This document shows, piece by piece, positions 18,061 through 27,657 of a stretch of 58,498 nt of DNA. The stretch is taken from positions 1 to 58,498 of the forward strand of contig PTKV01000012.1 of NCBI GenBank assembly GCA_002937895.1, written 5' to 3'. Position 1 is the stretch's first letter. Each line of letters starts with the position of its first letter. A program made the translations under genes and the position numbers. The notes under the pieces are model-generated. The model saw nothing but the letters and a program-made list of their open reading frames with translations. It made no database searches and had not been told where the DNA came from. The stretch comes from Alphaproteobacteria bacterium MarineAlpha5_Bin9 (GTDB lineage: Bacteria; Pseudomonadota; Alphaproteobacteria; HIMB59; GCA-002718135).

Positions 18061-20836
18061 AGAAACTCTTTTTTTACCTCATTCATCTTTTGAAATGCGA
18101 GCAAATCTTCCTCAGAAAGAACCTAAAATTCTTGCTGAATGGAACAAGCAAAATATTTATCAACAATTAAGAAGTAAATCGAAAGGTAGAGAAAAATTTG
18201 TTCTTCATGATGGTCCTCCTTATGCAAATGGTCATATTCATATGGGAACAGCACTGAATAAAATTTTAAAAGATGTAATTACACGCACTCAACAAATGAA
18301 TGGTAAAGATTCAATTTATGTTCCGGGTTGGGATTGTCACGGTTTGCCAATAGAGTGGAAAATTGAAGAGCAATATAGAAAAAAAGGAAAAGATAAAGAT
18401 AAAATTCCAATTATTCAATTTAGAAAAGAATGCAGAGACTTTGCAAAAAAATGGATAGAAATTCAAAAAAAAGAATTTAGAAGACTCGGTGTTGAAGGTG
18501 ATTGGTCTAATCCTTATTTAACAATGTCATATGAAGCAGAAGCTCAAATTGTTAGAGAATTGGGTAAATTTTTAATAGATGGTAGTTTGTATAAAGGTGC
18601 GAGGCCAGTTTTATGGTCAGTAGTAGAAAAAACAGCTTTGGCTGATGCTGAAGTAGAATATGAAAATCATACTTCTAATACTGTTTATGTAAAATTTAAA
18701 ATAATCAAGAGTAATTTAAAAGATTTAATTGATAATTCTATTTTAATTTGGACTACAACTCCATGGACAATACCAGGAAACAGAGCGGTAGCTTATGGAA
18801 AAGATATTGAATATATTTTGTTTGAGGTAGATTCAGTTTTTGAAGAAAGCTTATGTAAATCTGGTGAAAAAATCATTATTGCTAAAAATTTAATGGAAAG
18901 TGTTTTAAAGGATTGTAAAATTGATAATGTAAGAATTTTATCTTCTTTTAAAGGTTCAAATCTCAAAGGTTCTGAGTGTGAGCATCCATTTAAAGCAATA
19001 GGTTATGATTTTAAAATAAAAGTTTTAGAAGGTGATTTTGTTACAACTGATCAAGGAACAGGGATAGTTCATATTGCACCGGGACATGGTGATGATGATT
19101 ATAAATTGGGAGTTAAAAATAATATTGATATAGTACAGACTCTTAATGATGACGGAACTTATAATAGTCATGCAAAGGGATTTGAGGGAAAACATGTTTA
19201 TAAGGTTGATATATTAATCGCAGAAAAGCTAAAAGAATTGAATAATTTATCTGGACAAGGTAAACTTACTCATAGCTACCCTCATTCATGGAGGTCTAAA
19301 GCTCCTCTAGTTTTTAGGAATACTCCTCAGTGGTTTATTTCAATGGAAAAAAACCAATTAAGGAAAAAAGCTTTAAAATCAATTGATTCAACTACTTTTT
19401 ATCCAAGTCAAGGTAAGACAAGACTTAGATCAATGATTGAAACTAGACCCGATTGGTGCATATCCCGACAAAGAGTCTGGGGAGTACCTCTACCTCTTTT
19501 TGTAAGTAAAAAAAATGGAGAACCTTTAAGGGATATTAAAGTTATAGAAAGAATTGCTACAATTTATGAAAAAGAAGGAGGAGATGCTTGGTTTACAAGT
19601 GATCCCTCAAGATTTTTAGGTGAAGATTATTCTCCTGAAGACTATGAGCAGAGTATGGACGTAGTTGAGGTTTGGTTTGATAGTGGTTCCACTCACTCTT
19701 TTGTCCTTGAAAAAAGAGAAGATTTAATTTGGCCTGCGTCAATGTATTTAGAAGGAAGCGATCAACATAGAGGATGGTTTCATTCTTCTTTATTAGAATC
19801 TTCAGGAACAAGAGGTAGAGCTCCTTATGATAGTATTCTTACACATGGTTTTGTTGTCGATGGAAAGGGACGTAAAATGTCAAAATCTCAAGGTAACGTA
19901 ATTTTACCTGAGGATATAATGGCAAAATATGGTGTTGATATATTAAGATTATGGGTAGTAGCCTCAGACTATTATGATGATTTAAGACTTGATAACTCAA
20001 TTTTAAGTTCACAAGTAGATTCGTATAGAAGAATTAGAAATACTTTCAGATATTTGATTGGTAATTTATATAATTTTAAAGGATCAAGAAAAATAAATTT
20101 TGATAATCTTCCAGAATTAGAAAAATATATTTTACATCGTTTATGGGAAATTGATAAAATAGTTAAGAAGTCTATTAAAGAATACAATTTTCATTTGATT
20201 TTTACTACTTTATTGAATTTTTGTTCTAATGATTTATCTTCTTTTTATTTTGATATTAGAAAAGACACCATATATTGTGAAGATGTTAAGTCGAAAAAGA
20301 GAAACGCAACTCTAACTGTTTTAGATATCTTATTTAACTCTCTTGTTAAGTGGTTTGCTCCATTTCTTGTATTTACGTGTGAAGAAGCTTGGCTGGCGAA
20401 TGGGAATAAAACTAGTATTCATTTAGAAGATTTTGATTCAGTTTTAGATAAATATGAGAATGAAAACTTAAAAAATAAATGGTTAAATATAAAAAATATC
20501 AGAAAAGTAGTTACTGGTGCCATTGAATTAAAAAGATCAAATAAAGTTATAGGTTCAAGTCTTGAAGCTTCTGTTAATATCTATTTATCAAAAGAAATTA
20601 AAGAAAGTGTTAAAAATATAGATTTTGCAGACATAACAATAACTTCAAATTCAAATATTCTAGACAAAGATGAAAAGTTGAACTTTTTTACCTTAACAGA
20701 TATTGAGGGAATAGAAGTTGAAATTAACAAAGCTAAAGGTAATAAATGTGATAGATGTTGGAAGATTCTTGAAGAAGTAAAAAATAATAATAATCTTTGT
20801 AAGAGATGTGATGAAGTTGTTAAAAACATTCAATAA
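18050..20836 (+). CDS. ileS: isoleucyl-tRNA synthetase
   Basis: A 928-residue class I synthetase of normal length. The HIGH-type motif HIHMG is at residues 62-66, the KMSKS loop begins at K609 (GRKMSKSQGN), the editing domain has WTTTPWTIPGNRA, and the C-terminal zinc module has two CxxC pairs (CDRCWKI and CKRCDE). It charges tRNA-Ile. The bacterial-type zinc tail and motif spacing indicate the standard IleS1 form, not the mupirocin-resistant type. It is followed by lspA after three bases. Confidence 0.98.
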   Translation: MEYKETLFLPHSSFEMRANLPQKEPKILAEWNKQNIYQQLRSKSKGREKFVLHDGPPYANGHIHMGTALNKILKDVITRTQQMNGKDSIYVPGWDCHGLPIEWKIEEQYRKKGKDKDKIPIIQFRKECRDFAKKWIEIQKKEFRRLGVEGDWSNPYLTMSYEAEAQIVRELGKFLIDGSLYKGARPVLWSVVEKTALADAEVEYENHTSNTVYVKFKIIKSNLKDLIDNSILIWTTTPWTIPGNRAVAYGKDIEYILFEVDSVFEESLCKSGEKIIIAKNLMESVLKDCKIDNVRILSSFKGSNLKGSECEHPFKAIGYDFKIKVLEGDFVTTDQGTGIVHIAPGHGDDDYKLGVKNNIDIVQTLNDDGTYNSHAKGFEGKHVYKVDILIAEKLKELNNLSGQGKLTHSYPHSWRSKAPLVFRNTPQWFISMEKNQLRKKALKSIDSTTFYPSQGKTRLRSMIETRPDWCISRQRVWGVPLPLFVSKKNGEPLRDIKVIERIATIYEKEGGDAWFTSDPSRFLGEDYSPEDYEQSMDVVEVWFDSGSTHSFVLEKREDLIWPASMYLEGSDQHRGWFHSSLLESSGTRGRAPYDSILTHGFVVDGKGRKMSKSQGNVILPEDIMAKYGVDILRLWVVASDYYDDLRLDNSILSSQVDSYRRIRNTFRYLIGNLYNFKGSRKINFDNLPELEKYILHRLWEIDKIVKKSIKEYNFHLIFTTLLNFCSNDLSSFYFDIRKDTIYCEDVKSKKRNATLTVLDILFNSLVKWFAPFLVFTCEEAWLANGNKTSIHLEDFDSVLDKYENENLKNKWLNIKNIRKVVTGAIELKRSNKVIGSSLEASVNIYLSKEIKESVKNIDFADITITSNSNILDKDEKLNFFTLTDIEGIEVEINKAKGNKCDRCWKILEEVKNNNNLCKRCDEVVKNIQ

Positions 20837-20839
20837 AAT

Positions 20840-21283
20840 ATGAAGTTTGTTGTTTTATCTATTTTAATAATTTCAGATTTTATTTCAAAAAAAATAATTG
20901 TATCATATCTAGATGTAAATCAGTTTGTTACTATAATGCCTTATTTAAAGATCACACATATTCATAATTACGGAATATCTTTTGGATTATTTTCTAATTT
21001 TTTATCTTCATGGATAATTATTTTAGTTGGTTTGATTATTTCGACTTTTCTATTTTTTTGGTTAATTAAATCAAATTCATTAATTGAAAAATGGGGCATA
21101 TTATTAATATTATCTGGAGCATTAGGAAACATATTTGATAGAATTATAAATAATTATGTTGTAGATTTTATATACATGCATTACAAAAGTCATTACTGGC
21201 CAGCATATAATTTAGCTGACATTTATATAACTATTGGTATATTGCTAATATTAATGACTACATTTAAGATTTTAAAGGAATAA
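20840..21283 (+). CDS. lspA: lipoprotein signal peptidase II
   Basis: A 147-residue membrane aspartyl protease with four predicted membrane helices. Both catalytic Asp motifs are visible: GALGNIFDRI (first Asp) and YNLADIYITIG (second Asp). It removes signal peptides from prolipoproteins after lipidation. It follows ileS by three bases and precedes a small putative lipoprotein, the common ileS-lspA-DUF3035 arrangement in alphaproteobacteria. Confidence 0.96.
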   Translation: MKFVVLSILIISDFISKKIIVSYLDVNQFVTIMPYLKITHIHNYGISFGLFSNFLSSWIIILVGLIISTFLFFWLIKSNSLIEKWGILLILSGALGNIFDRIINNYVVDFIYMHYKSHYWPAYNLADIYITIGILLILMTTFKILKE

Positions 21284-21295
21284 GTATAGTAATTT

Positions 21296-21784
21296 ATGAA
21301 TAAGAGCATAATTAGTAATTTATTTATTTTTCTTTTTTTAACAATTTTTACTACTAATTGTTCTTCAGTAAGAGAGAGTGCTGGAGTGTCAAGAAAATCA
21401 CCCGATGAGTTTACAGTTATTGAAAATCCTCCTTTAGTAATTCCACCTGATTTTGGTCTTGTAGCCCCCGAACAAATGAAAGAAAACAAAATAGAAAATT
21501 TAGAATCAGAACTTGCAGAAGAAATTTTATTTGGTTCAGATAAAGAAAACAACTTAAAAAACAATAACTTATCTAGCATGAATACTATTTTAGATAAGAC
21601 CAAAGCAAATGAAGTCTCTAATGAAATAAGAAAAGAAATTGATGAAGGGATTGCGAATGAGATTGATACGAAAAATATTTTTGGTAATTTATGGGAAACA
21701 GAAGAAGAGGTTTTGGATGCAATTAAAGAATCAGAAAGATTAAGAAATGAACAATTTAACAAAAATCTTTCCGTAGATGATTAA
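21296..21784 (+). CDS. DUF3035-family putative lipoprotein
   Basis: A 162-residue exported protein. A short hydrophobic leader ends in a possible lipobox, FTTNCSS, although Asn before the Cys is unusual. The motif SPDEFTVIENPPLVIPPDFGL is the hallmark of the DUF3035 family that sits next to lspA in alphaproteobacteria. The rest is a charged, probably helical region. Function is unknown; envelope assembly has been suggested by context only. It overlaps pgi by eight bases. Confidence 0.8.
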   Translation: MNKSIISNLFIFLFLTIFTTNCSSVRESAGVSRKSPDEFTVIENPPLVIPPDFGLVAPEQMKENKIENLESELAEEILFGSDKENNLKNNNLSSMNTILDKTKANEVSNEIRKEIDEGIANEIDTKNIFGNLWETEEEVLDAIKESERLRNEQFNKNLSVDD

Positions 21785-23009
21785 TTTTAATATTAAATAT
21801 CAGAATAACATCTTAGATAACTTTATTAAAAAATTTGATAAAAATAAAGTTACATATAAAAAAATAAATAAAAAAATTCTTAATATTCCTGCTCTTAATA
21901 TTGATAACTTAATTAAAGATATTAAAAATATTAAAAAAATAAAAAAAAAATTTATTAACAATAAAAAAAAAATTATTATTTTAGCTACTGGAGGTTCAAG
22001 CTTAGGTGCGAAAGCTTTAATAAATCTTTATGATAAAAACTTAAAAAAGAAAATTGATTTTATTGATAATATTGATCCTATAATATTTGCATCTAAAATT
22101 AAAAAATTAAATTTAATGACAACTGGATTTATAATTATTTCAAAATCAGGAAAAACTCCTGAAACTTTAAGTCAACTTTCAGCATTAGTTGAATTAATTT
22201 CAAAACAAAAAAACAAAAAAAATATATTAAGAAATTTTATAATTATTTCAGAAAATAATAATAATCCATTAAGGAAAATAGCAAAAAAAATCGAATGTAT
22301 TTATTTAGTTCACGATTCAAAAATAGGTGGAAGATATTCAATTTTTTCAAAAGTGGGTTTATTTCCCGCGTCTTTAATTGATATAGATATTAATAATTTC
22401 TTAAGAGGCGCTAAAAGCGTTATAAATGAAGTAAAAAAAAATAATTTCAATCAACATTTAATAGGCGCTACTGTTCACAAATACTTAATTGATAGTTTAT
22501 CTGTTAATATGAATGTTATAATGACTTACTCTGACTTATTATATTATTTCGGAAAATGGTATTTGCAACTTTGGTCTGAAAGTATTGGAAAAAATAAAAA
22601 AGGATCTACTCCTATTCATTCTATAGGAACTACCGATCAACATAGTCAATTACAATTATATTTAGATGGTCCTCGAGATAAATATTTTACTTTTATAACT
22701 ACAGATCACACAAAAAAGGGTTTAAAAATGAATAAAGCAATTCTTAATTACAAGGAAACTAGCTTTTTTTCTGAAAAAAATATGGGAGATTTAATGCAGG
22801 CTGAGCAGGTTGCCACTTTAAAAACCTTTAGAATGAAAAAAATTTTTTTTAGAGAAATAAATTTAAAAAAATTTGATGAATATTCAATGGGTCAATTATT
22901 TGCATTCTTTATTATAGAAACAATTGCAACTTGTTATTTATCAAATGTGAATCCATTCAATCAGCCTGCAGTAGAAATAGGAAAAAAATTAGTTAAAAAA
23001 TTTATTTAA
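21777..23009 (+). CDS. pgi: glucose-6-phosphate isomerase
   Basis: A 410-residue phosphoglucose isomerase, shorter than the 550-residue enterobacterial form and similar to compact alphaproteobacterial forms. The SIS domains are marked by ATGGSSLGAKAL, ISKSGKTPETLSQ and GGRYSIFSKVGLFPA. The catalytic Glu/His region is QLWSESIG and GTTDQHSQLQLYLDGP. It interconverts glucose-6-phosphate and fructose-6-phosphate. The N-terminus is unusually lysine- and asparagine-rich. Its stop overlaps the convergent rsmD by eight bases. Confidence 0.93.
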   Translation: MINFNIKYQNNILDNFIKKFDKNKVTYKKINKKILNIPALNIDNLIKDIKNIKKIKKKFINNKKKIIILATGGSSLGAKALINLYDKNLKKKIDFIDNIDPIIFASKIKKLNLMTTGFIIISKSGKTPETLSQLSALVELISKQKNKKNILRNFIIISENNNNPLRKIAKKIECIYLVHDSKIGGRYSIFSKVGLFPASLIDIDINNFLRGAKSVINEVKKNNFNQHLIGATVHKYLIDSLSVNMNVIMTYSDLLYYFGKWYLQLWSESIGKNKKGSTPIHSIGTTDQHSQLQLYLDGPRDKYFTFITTDHTKKGLKMNKAILNYKETSFFSEKNMGDLMQAEQVATLKTFRMKKIFFREINLKKFDEYSMGQLFAFFIIETIATCYLSNVNPFNQPAVEIGKKLVKKFI

Positions 23010-23568
23010 TTTTTAAAAAATATATAATTGTTTTTTTATACACATTTTTTTTTAAATTGTAATAAAAATTAGGTATTTCAAATTTGTTTTTTTTTGCTGC
23101 TTCAATAACAATGATCCCATTCTTTTTTAAAATTTTTGATTTATATATATTAACTAGAATTAATTTTATTAATTTATCATTATAAGGCGGATCCATAAAT
23201 ATTAATGAAATTTTTTTATTTATGTTCAAAAACTTTTCTTCATAAACATTTGATTTTATTATTTCATAATTTTCTAAATTAGATATTTTTCTACAATTTT
23301 CTTTTAAAGTTTTTATTATTTTTTCATTTTTTTCAATAAAATATGCATATTTTGAGCCTCTTGATAATGCTTCTAATCCAAGTGAGCCACTTCCAGAAAA
23401 CAAATCAAGTATTACAGTATTATGTAAAAGATTGTTTTTTAATTTAATTTCATAATTTTCTAAAATAGAAAATATAGATTTTCTTTTTAGAATAGATGTT
23501 GGTCTTACATTAAATAATGGAACATCTATTTTTATATTTTTTTTATTGCCACCTATTATATTAATCAT
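23002..23568 (-). CDS. rsmD: 16S rRNA (guanine966-N2)-methyltransferase RsmD
   Basis: About 188 residues. The N-terminus MINIIGG with RPTS shortly after is the RsmD pattern; the SAM-binding motif is LDLFSGSGSLGLEALSRG and the N-methyltransferase catalytic motif is FMDPPYND. I choose the ATG at 23568, not one at 23589, because it gives the family N-terminus and is preceded by AAAGGAA at good spacing. It overlaps the end of the pseudouridine synthase gene by eight bases (ATGATTAA). Confidence 0.93.
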   Translation of the reverse strand: MINIIGGNKKNIKIDVPLFNVRPTSILKRKSIFSILENYEIKLKNNLLHNTVILDLFSGSGSLGLEALSRGSKYAYFIEKNEKIIKTLKENCRKISNLENYEIIKSNVYEEKFLNINKKISLIFMDPPYNDKLIKLILVNIYKSKILKKNGIIVIEAAKKNKFEIPNFYYNLKKNVYKKTIIYFLKIK

Positions 23569-24259
23569 TAAATTCCTTTGGTATTTCATCTATCTCTTCA
23601 ATTTGTCCAGGTTTAAGATCTTGACAATTAATTGAACCAAAGTGAGTACGAATTAATTTTACAATTTTCCAATTAAAAAATTTACAAATTTTTCTTATTT
23701 CTCTATTTTTTCCTTCTTTTAATCTAAAAGTTATAATTGAATTATTTTTAGAATTAACTAAAATTTGTGCATTTATTTTTTTATAAGATAAATTATCGAT
23801 TGTTATTCCGTTGTTTATTTTTCTTACTTCATTAATATTTATAGAATTTTTTAAGTATACTTTGTAATTTCTTTCAATATTGGAAGATGGTAGTTCTAAT
23901 TTTCTAGCAAAATCTCCATTATTTGTGAGTAAAATTAATCCCTCACTCATATAATCTAATCTTCCTATTGAAATTACCCTAGGCATTTCATCAGGAATCA
24001 ATTCAAATAAAGTTTTTCTCATTTTGTTATCTTTATTTGAACATATTATTTTTATTGGTTTATATATTTTCCAAAGTCTTAAATTATTTATTAGTTTTAT
24101 AATTTTACCATTTACTTTTATTATATCTTGTGATGAAACATTAATATTTGGTTTCGCACATATAATTCCATTTATTTCGACTTTTTTATCTAAAATTAAT
24201 TTTTCAGCATCTCTTCGTGAGCATTGTCCTGAATTTGAAATATATTTAGCTACTCTCAT
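23561..24259 (-). CDS. rluB: 23S rRNA pseudouridine synthase, RluB/RsuA family
   Basis: About 232 residues. An N-terminal S4 RNA-binding domain (MRVAKYISNSGQCSRRDAEKLI) is followed by the catalytic domain with the Asp motif ISIGRLDYMSEGLILLTNNG and the RsuA-type GKNREIRKICKF. The start at 24259 is chosen over 24286 because S4 domains of this family begin almost at the N-terminus. It overlaps the preceding peptidase C26 gene by 14 bases. RluB versus RluE/RsuA cannot be fully separated here, but pairing with rsmD favours RluB. Confidence 0.9.
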   Translation of the reverse strand: MRVAKYISNSGQCSRRDAEKLILDKKVEINGIICAKPNINVSSQDIIKVNGKIIKLINNLRLWKIYKPIKIICSNKDNKMRKTLFELIPDEMPRVISIGRLDYMSEGLILLTNNGDFARKLELPSSNIERNYKVYLKNSININEVRKINNGITIDNLSYKKINAQILVNSKNNSIITFRLKEGKNREIRKICKFFNWKIVKLIRTHFGSINCQDLKPGQIEEIDEIPKEFND

Positions 24260-24974
24260 TTTTAATTTTTTTTGTAACTTTGACAAAGTTTGTAAATATT
24301 AATTTATCGTATTTAGTGATTAAAAATTCAGGATGCCATTGAATGCCCAAGCACCACCTAAGTTTTGTATGTTCAATGCATTCGATTGTTGAGTCAAAAG
24401 CATAAGCTGAGACTATTATATTTTTTCCTAAATTTTTTATTGATTGGTGATGAGCACTATTAACGTTAATTTTATTTTTATTAAGTATTTTATGTAGTTT
24501 TGTATTGTTTATGATATTAATTGAATGACTAGTTTGATTTCTTGGTTTTATTTGTTCATGATTAATTTTTTTATTGTTAATATTTTTAATGTCTTGGTTT
24601 AAATCACCTCCAAAAAAAATATTTATTAATTGTGCCCCACCACATATTCCAAGAATTGGAACTTTCTTTATTAAACATTTTTTTAAAAGTTTAATCTCAA
24701 AATTGGTTCTTGTTAATTTTAAGTTTCTTGATCCTCTATTTTTTTTTCCATACAATTTGGGGTCAATATCAAAATTGCCTCCTGTAATTATTAAAGCGTC
24801 AATTATTTTTGAAAAATAATTGATATTTGCTATATTATGAGGAATTGGCAATGCAATTGCACCATATTTTTCTATAGAATTTACATAATTCTCCCTTATT
24901 GCATACCAAGGAAATTTCGAATATCCGCCATTTTTTTCATTATCCAAAGTTATTCCTACAATTGGCTTTTTCAT
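24246..24974 (-). CDS. gamma-glutamyl-gamma-aminobutyrate hydrolase-like (peptidase C26)
   Basis: A 242-residue class I glutamine amidotransferase-like hydrolase. The nucleophile is the Cys in LGICGGAQLIN, and the His/Glu pair is in GIQWHPEF. The start KPIVGITLD is typical of the PuuD family, which releases glutamate from gamma-glutamyl compounds such as gamma-glutamyl-GABA. No polyamine genes are adjacent, so the real substrate is uncertain. It is followed by two rRNA-modification genes in an overlapping unit, probably only for transcription. Confidence 0.88.
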   Translation of the reverse strand: MKKPIVGITLDNEKNGGYSKFPWYAIRENYVNSIEKYGAIALPIPHNIANINYFSKIIDALIITGGNFDIDPKLYGKKNRGSRNLKLTRTNFEIKLLKKCLIKKVPILGICGGAQLINIFFGGDLNQDIKNINNKKINHEQIKPRNQTSHSINIINNTKLHKILNKNKINVNSAHHQSIKNLGKNIIVSAYAFDSTIECIEHTKLRWCLGIQWHPEFLITKYDKLIFTNFVKVTKKIKNESS

Positions 24975-25020
24975 TAATTATTTATTAAAGTATAATTAAC
25001 AATATAACCATAATATTTAT

Positions 25021-25485
25021 ATGAACAAAATTAATTATATGGATTTAGCATTAAAACATGCAAAAAAAGCGCTAATTTATAATGAAGTTCCAATAGGGGC
25101 ATTAATAGTAAATGAATCAAATAATAAGATTTTATCTCTTCAACATAACAAAAACTTAGTGAATAACTCTCCTATTAATCATGCAGAGATCTTAGCAATA
25201 GAGGAGGCTTGTAATAATCTAAATAGTAGATATTTAAACAATACATCTATTTATGTAACTCTTGAGCCGTGTTTAATGTGTTTGGCGGCAATTTCAGAGG
25301 CTAGAATTAGTAAACTTTATTTTGGTGCCTATGACAATAAAAAAGGTGCAACTAATGATATTAATAATTATTTTTATAAAAAAAACTATTATATACCTGA
25401 AATATATGGTGGTATTAATGAAATGAAATGTGGAAAAATACTAACTAATTTTTTTACTAATTTAAGAAAAAAAAATGCAAGATAA
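25021..25485 (+). CDS. tadA: tRNA-specific adenosine deaminase
   Basis: A 154-residue zinc deaminase. It has NHAEILAIEEAC with the His ligand and catalytic Glu, and EPCLMCLAAI with the two Cys ligands. TadA converts A34 of tRNA-Arg(ACG) to inosine. Length and the N-terminal MDLALKHAKKA segment match TadA rather than CMP or guanine deaminases. Its end overlaps xseA by 11 bases. The two are a plus-strand pair between two minus-strand blocks. Confidence 0.95.
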   Translation: MNKINYMDLALKHAKKALIYNEVPIGALIVNESNNKILSLQHNKNLVNNSPINHAEILAIEEACNNLNSRYLNNTSIYVTLEPCLMCLAAISEARISKLYFGAYDNKKGATNDINNYFYKKNYYIPEIYGGINEMKCGKILTNFFTNLRKKNAR

Positions 25486-26803
25486 AAACATTCCAGAATA
25501 TAGTGTAACTGCTTTTAATAATGCTTTTCGCAAAATAATTTTTTCAAATTTTGAATATATAAGAATTAAAGGAGAAGTTAGCGAAATAAAAAAATCTTCT
25601 AAAGGTCAGATTTATATAATTATCAAAGATGAAAGTTCTGTTTTAAGTGCTGTAGTTTGGTCAAATAATATTAATTCCCTAACCATTTATCCTGAGTTAG
25701 GAATGGAGATAATTGCAAGTGGTAAAATTACTTCATGGCATAAATATAAAACAACTTATCAATTAGACGTCGATAATATTGAAGTTGCTGGTGAAGGAGC
25801 TTTGCTAAAAATAATTGAGGACAGAAAAAAAAGACTTGCATCTAAAGGTTTTTTTGATTTAAAACATAAAAAAAGCATTCCTTACCTGCCTAAAAAGATT
25901 GGAATTATAACTTCCCCCACAGGATCAGTTATTTATGACATTTTAAATAGATTAAAGGATAGGTTTCCAATACCAGTAGATTTATGGCCTTCTTTGGTGC
26001 AAGGAAAAGAAGCTCCTGAAAATATTATTAAAGCGATTAATGGTTTTAATGATTCAAATTATTATAATCCTCCTGATGTTATAATTATAGCTAGGGGAGG
26101 AGGGAGTGTAGAGGATCTTATGGCATTTAATGATGAAGAATTAACAATTAGTGTTTTTAAATCTAAAATTCCTATTATTTCTGCAATTGGTCATGAAACG
26201 GATTTTACTTTAGTAGATTATGCTAGTGATTATAGATGTCCCACTCCAACTGCAGCAGCAGAAAAAGTTGTGCCAGTAAGAGAAAATTTGATTATACAAA
26301 CAATTAATCTTGATCAAAGGTTGAATGTTTCGTTTAAAAACAATTTTATTCAAATAAAAAAAACATTAAACAATTTTTCAAGACTTTTAAAGGATCCAAA
26401 AACAATTGTTAATGATTATATAAATAGATTTAGTAGAATAGAAAATGAATTATCTAAAACATTTTTAAATTTAATTACAAATAAAAAAAATTTACTTCTC
26501 CAAATATCTACAAATATTAAATCTCCAGAATATTTATTTTCATTAAAAAAATTAGAAATTATTAACTTAGTAAAAAATCTAAATAAACAAATTTCTTATA
26601 TATATAATGCAAATAAGATACGATTGAAAAATAATTCTCGATTTTTATTAACGAGTTCAGTTGAAAATAATTTAAAGAAAGGTTATGTACTTATTAAAAA
26701 TAAAAATAATATTTTAAAAAGATCTACTCAAATAAATAAAGAACAACATTTAAAAATAAGATTTTTTGACGATCAAATTAATGTAAAAATAAAAAAAATT
26801 TAA
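25475..26803 (+). CDS. xseA: exodeoxyribonuclease VII large subunit
   Basis: A 442-residue protein. An N-terminal OB fold (IKGEVSEIKKSSKGQIYIIIKDE region) is followed by the catalytic domain with IGIITSPTGSVIYDIL, IIARGGGSVEDLMAFNDE and SAIGHETDFTLVDYASDYR, all diagnostic of XseA. It would act with XseB in degrading single-stranded DNA; xseB is not in the window. The coiled-coil C-terminal half is lysine/asparagine-rich. Its stop overlaps the convergent lpxL-like gene by four bases. Confidence 0.95.
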   Translation: MQDKNIPEYSVTAFNNAFRKIIFSNFEYIRIKGEVSEIKKSSKGQIYIIIKDESSVLSAVVWSNNINSLTIYPELGMEIIASGKITSWHKYKTTYQLDVDNIEVAGEGALLKIIEDRKKRLASKGFFDLKHKKSIPYLPKKIGIITSPTGSVIYDILNRLKDRFPIPVDLWPSLVQGKEAPENIIKAINGFNDSNYYNPPDVIIIARGGGSVEDLMAFNDEELTISVFKSKIPIISAIGHETDFTLVDYASDYRCPTPTAAAEKVVPVRENLIIQTINLDQRLNVSFKNNFIQIKKTLNNFSRLLKDPKTIVNDYINRFSRIENELSKTFLNLITNKKNLLLQISTNIKSPEYLFSLKKLEIINLVKNLNKQISYIYNANKIRLKNNSRFLLTSSVENNLKKGYVLIKNKNNILKRSTQINKEQHLKIRFFDDQINVKIKKI

Positions 26804-27657
26804 TTGAATCTATTATGTTGCCAAAGCCACTGATCAGGTTTTTCCTTAATCCATTTCTCTATTAAGCTGTTGATTTTATTCATTAATAAAATCTCATCAT
26901 TTAAATAATTTTTATTAAATGGTTTATGAAATATAACACTTAAATTATTTATATTTTTTCGTTTTACCTGTATTGGAACTAATTCTAATTTATATTTTAA
27001 AGCAATTTTTAAGAAACCAGTTTGTGTTTTAACATTTTGATTAAAAAAAATTGTTTTTTTTCCTGTATTATCTTTTTGATCTATTAACAGTACTATAGAC
27101 TTATTATTATTAATTGCATTAATCATATCTTTAGCACTTTTTTTTCCTTTGGGGCTAAATTGAATATTTTTATTTTTGATGCTTGAAATTCTTTTATTCA
27201 AAATATACTTATCTATAAGAGGATTGTTGATATGTCTATATATAGCAACAACATTTAAACCAATTTTGTCTAGAGCAGGAACTATTACTTCCCAATTTGC
27301 TTGATGAATACCAAAAAAAATTATTTGTTTATTTTTATTAATTGTTTTTTTTATATTATCTAAACCTTTAATTTCTAATCTTTTTTTTGCTATTTTTGGA
27401 AGTATAGATAATTCTGAAAAAGTTTTGCCAATGTTACTCCAACTAGCGTCAATGTTTTTTTTTAATTCTTTATTTTTAATATTTGGTAATGATTTTTTGA
27501 TGTTTGATAAAGCTATTGTGTTTGATTTACTGTAACGACCTAATAGTCTGAATATATTTGACCCTATTATAGAAACTAAATTAATAGGAAGTAGTCTAAA
27601 TATAGAAAAAATAATAATAAATAGAATATATTCAATAATGTGTTTAATATTTTTCAT
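26800..27657 (-). CDS. lpxL: lipid A late acyltransferase (LpxL/HtrB family)
   Basis: A 285-residue inner-membrane acyltransferase. An N-terminal membrane anchor is followed by the catalytic HX4E motif in GIHQANWEVI, the AIYRHIN segment and LLIDQKDN, and it ends with the PDQWLWQHNRF signature. It would add a secondary acyl chain to Kdo-lipid A. The family member (LpxL, LpxM or LpxP) is not distinguishable. It is the last gene of the lipid A operon and overlaps lpxK by 14 bases. Confidence 0.9.
   Translation of the reverse strand: MKNIKHIIEYILFIIIFSIFRLLPINLVSIIGSNIFRLLGRYSKSNTIALSNIKKSLPNIKNKELKKNIDASWSNIGKTFSELSILPKIAKKRLEIKGLDNIKKTINKNKQIIFFGIHQANWEVIVPALDKIGLNVVAIYRHINNPLIDKYILNKRISSIKNKNIQFSPKGKKSAKDMINAINNNKSIVLLIDQKDNTGKKTIFFNQNVKTQTGFLKIALKYKLELVPIQVKRKNINNLSVIFHKPFNKNYLNDEILLMNKINSLIEKWIKEKPDQWLWQHNRFN

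Noticed and set aside
21223-21762. A 179-codon open frame on the minus strand opposite lspA and the DUF3035 gene
   Set aside because: It lies opposite genes with clear family motifs, shows no recognisable domain of its own, and its composition is what an antisense reading of AT-rich coding DNA gives.
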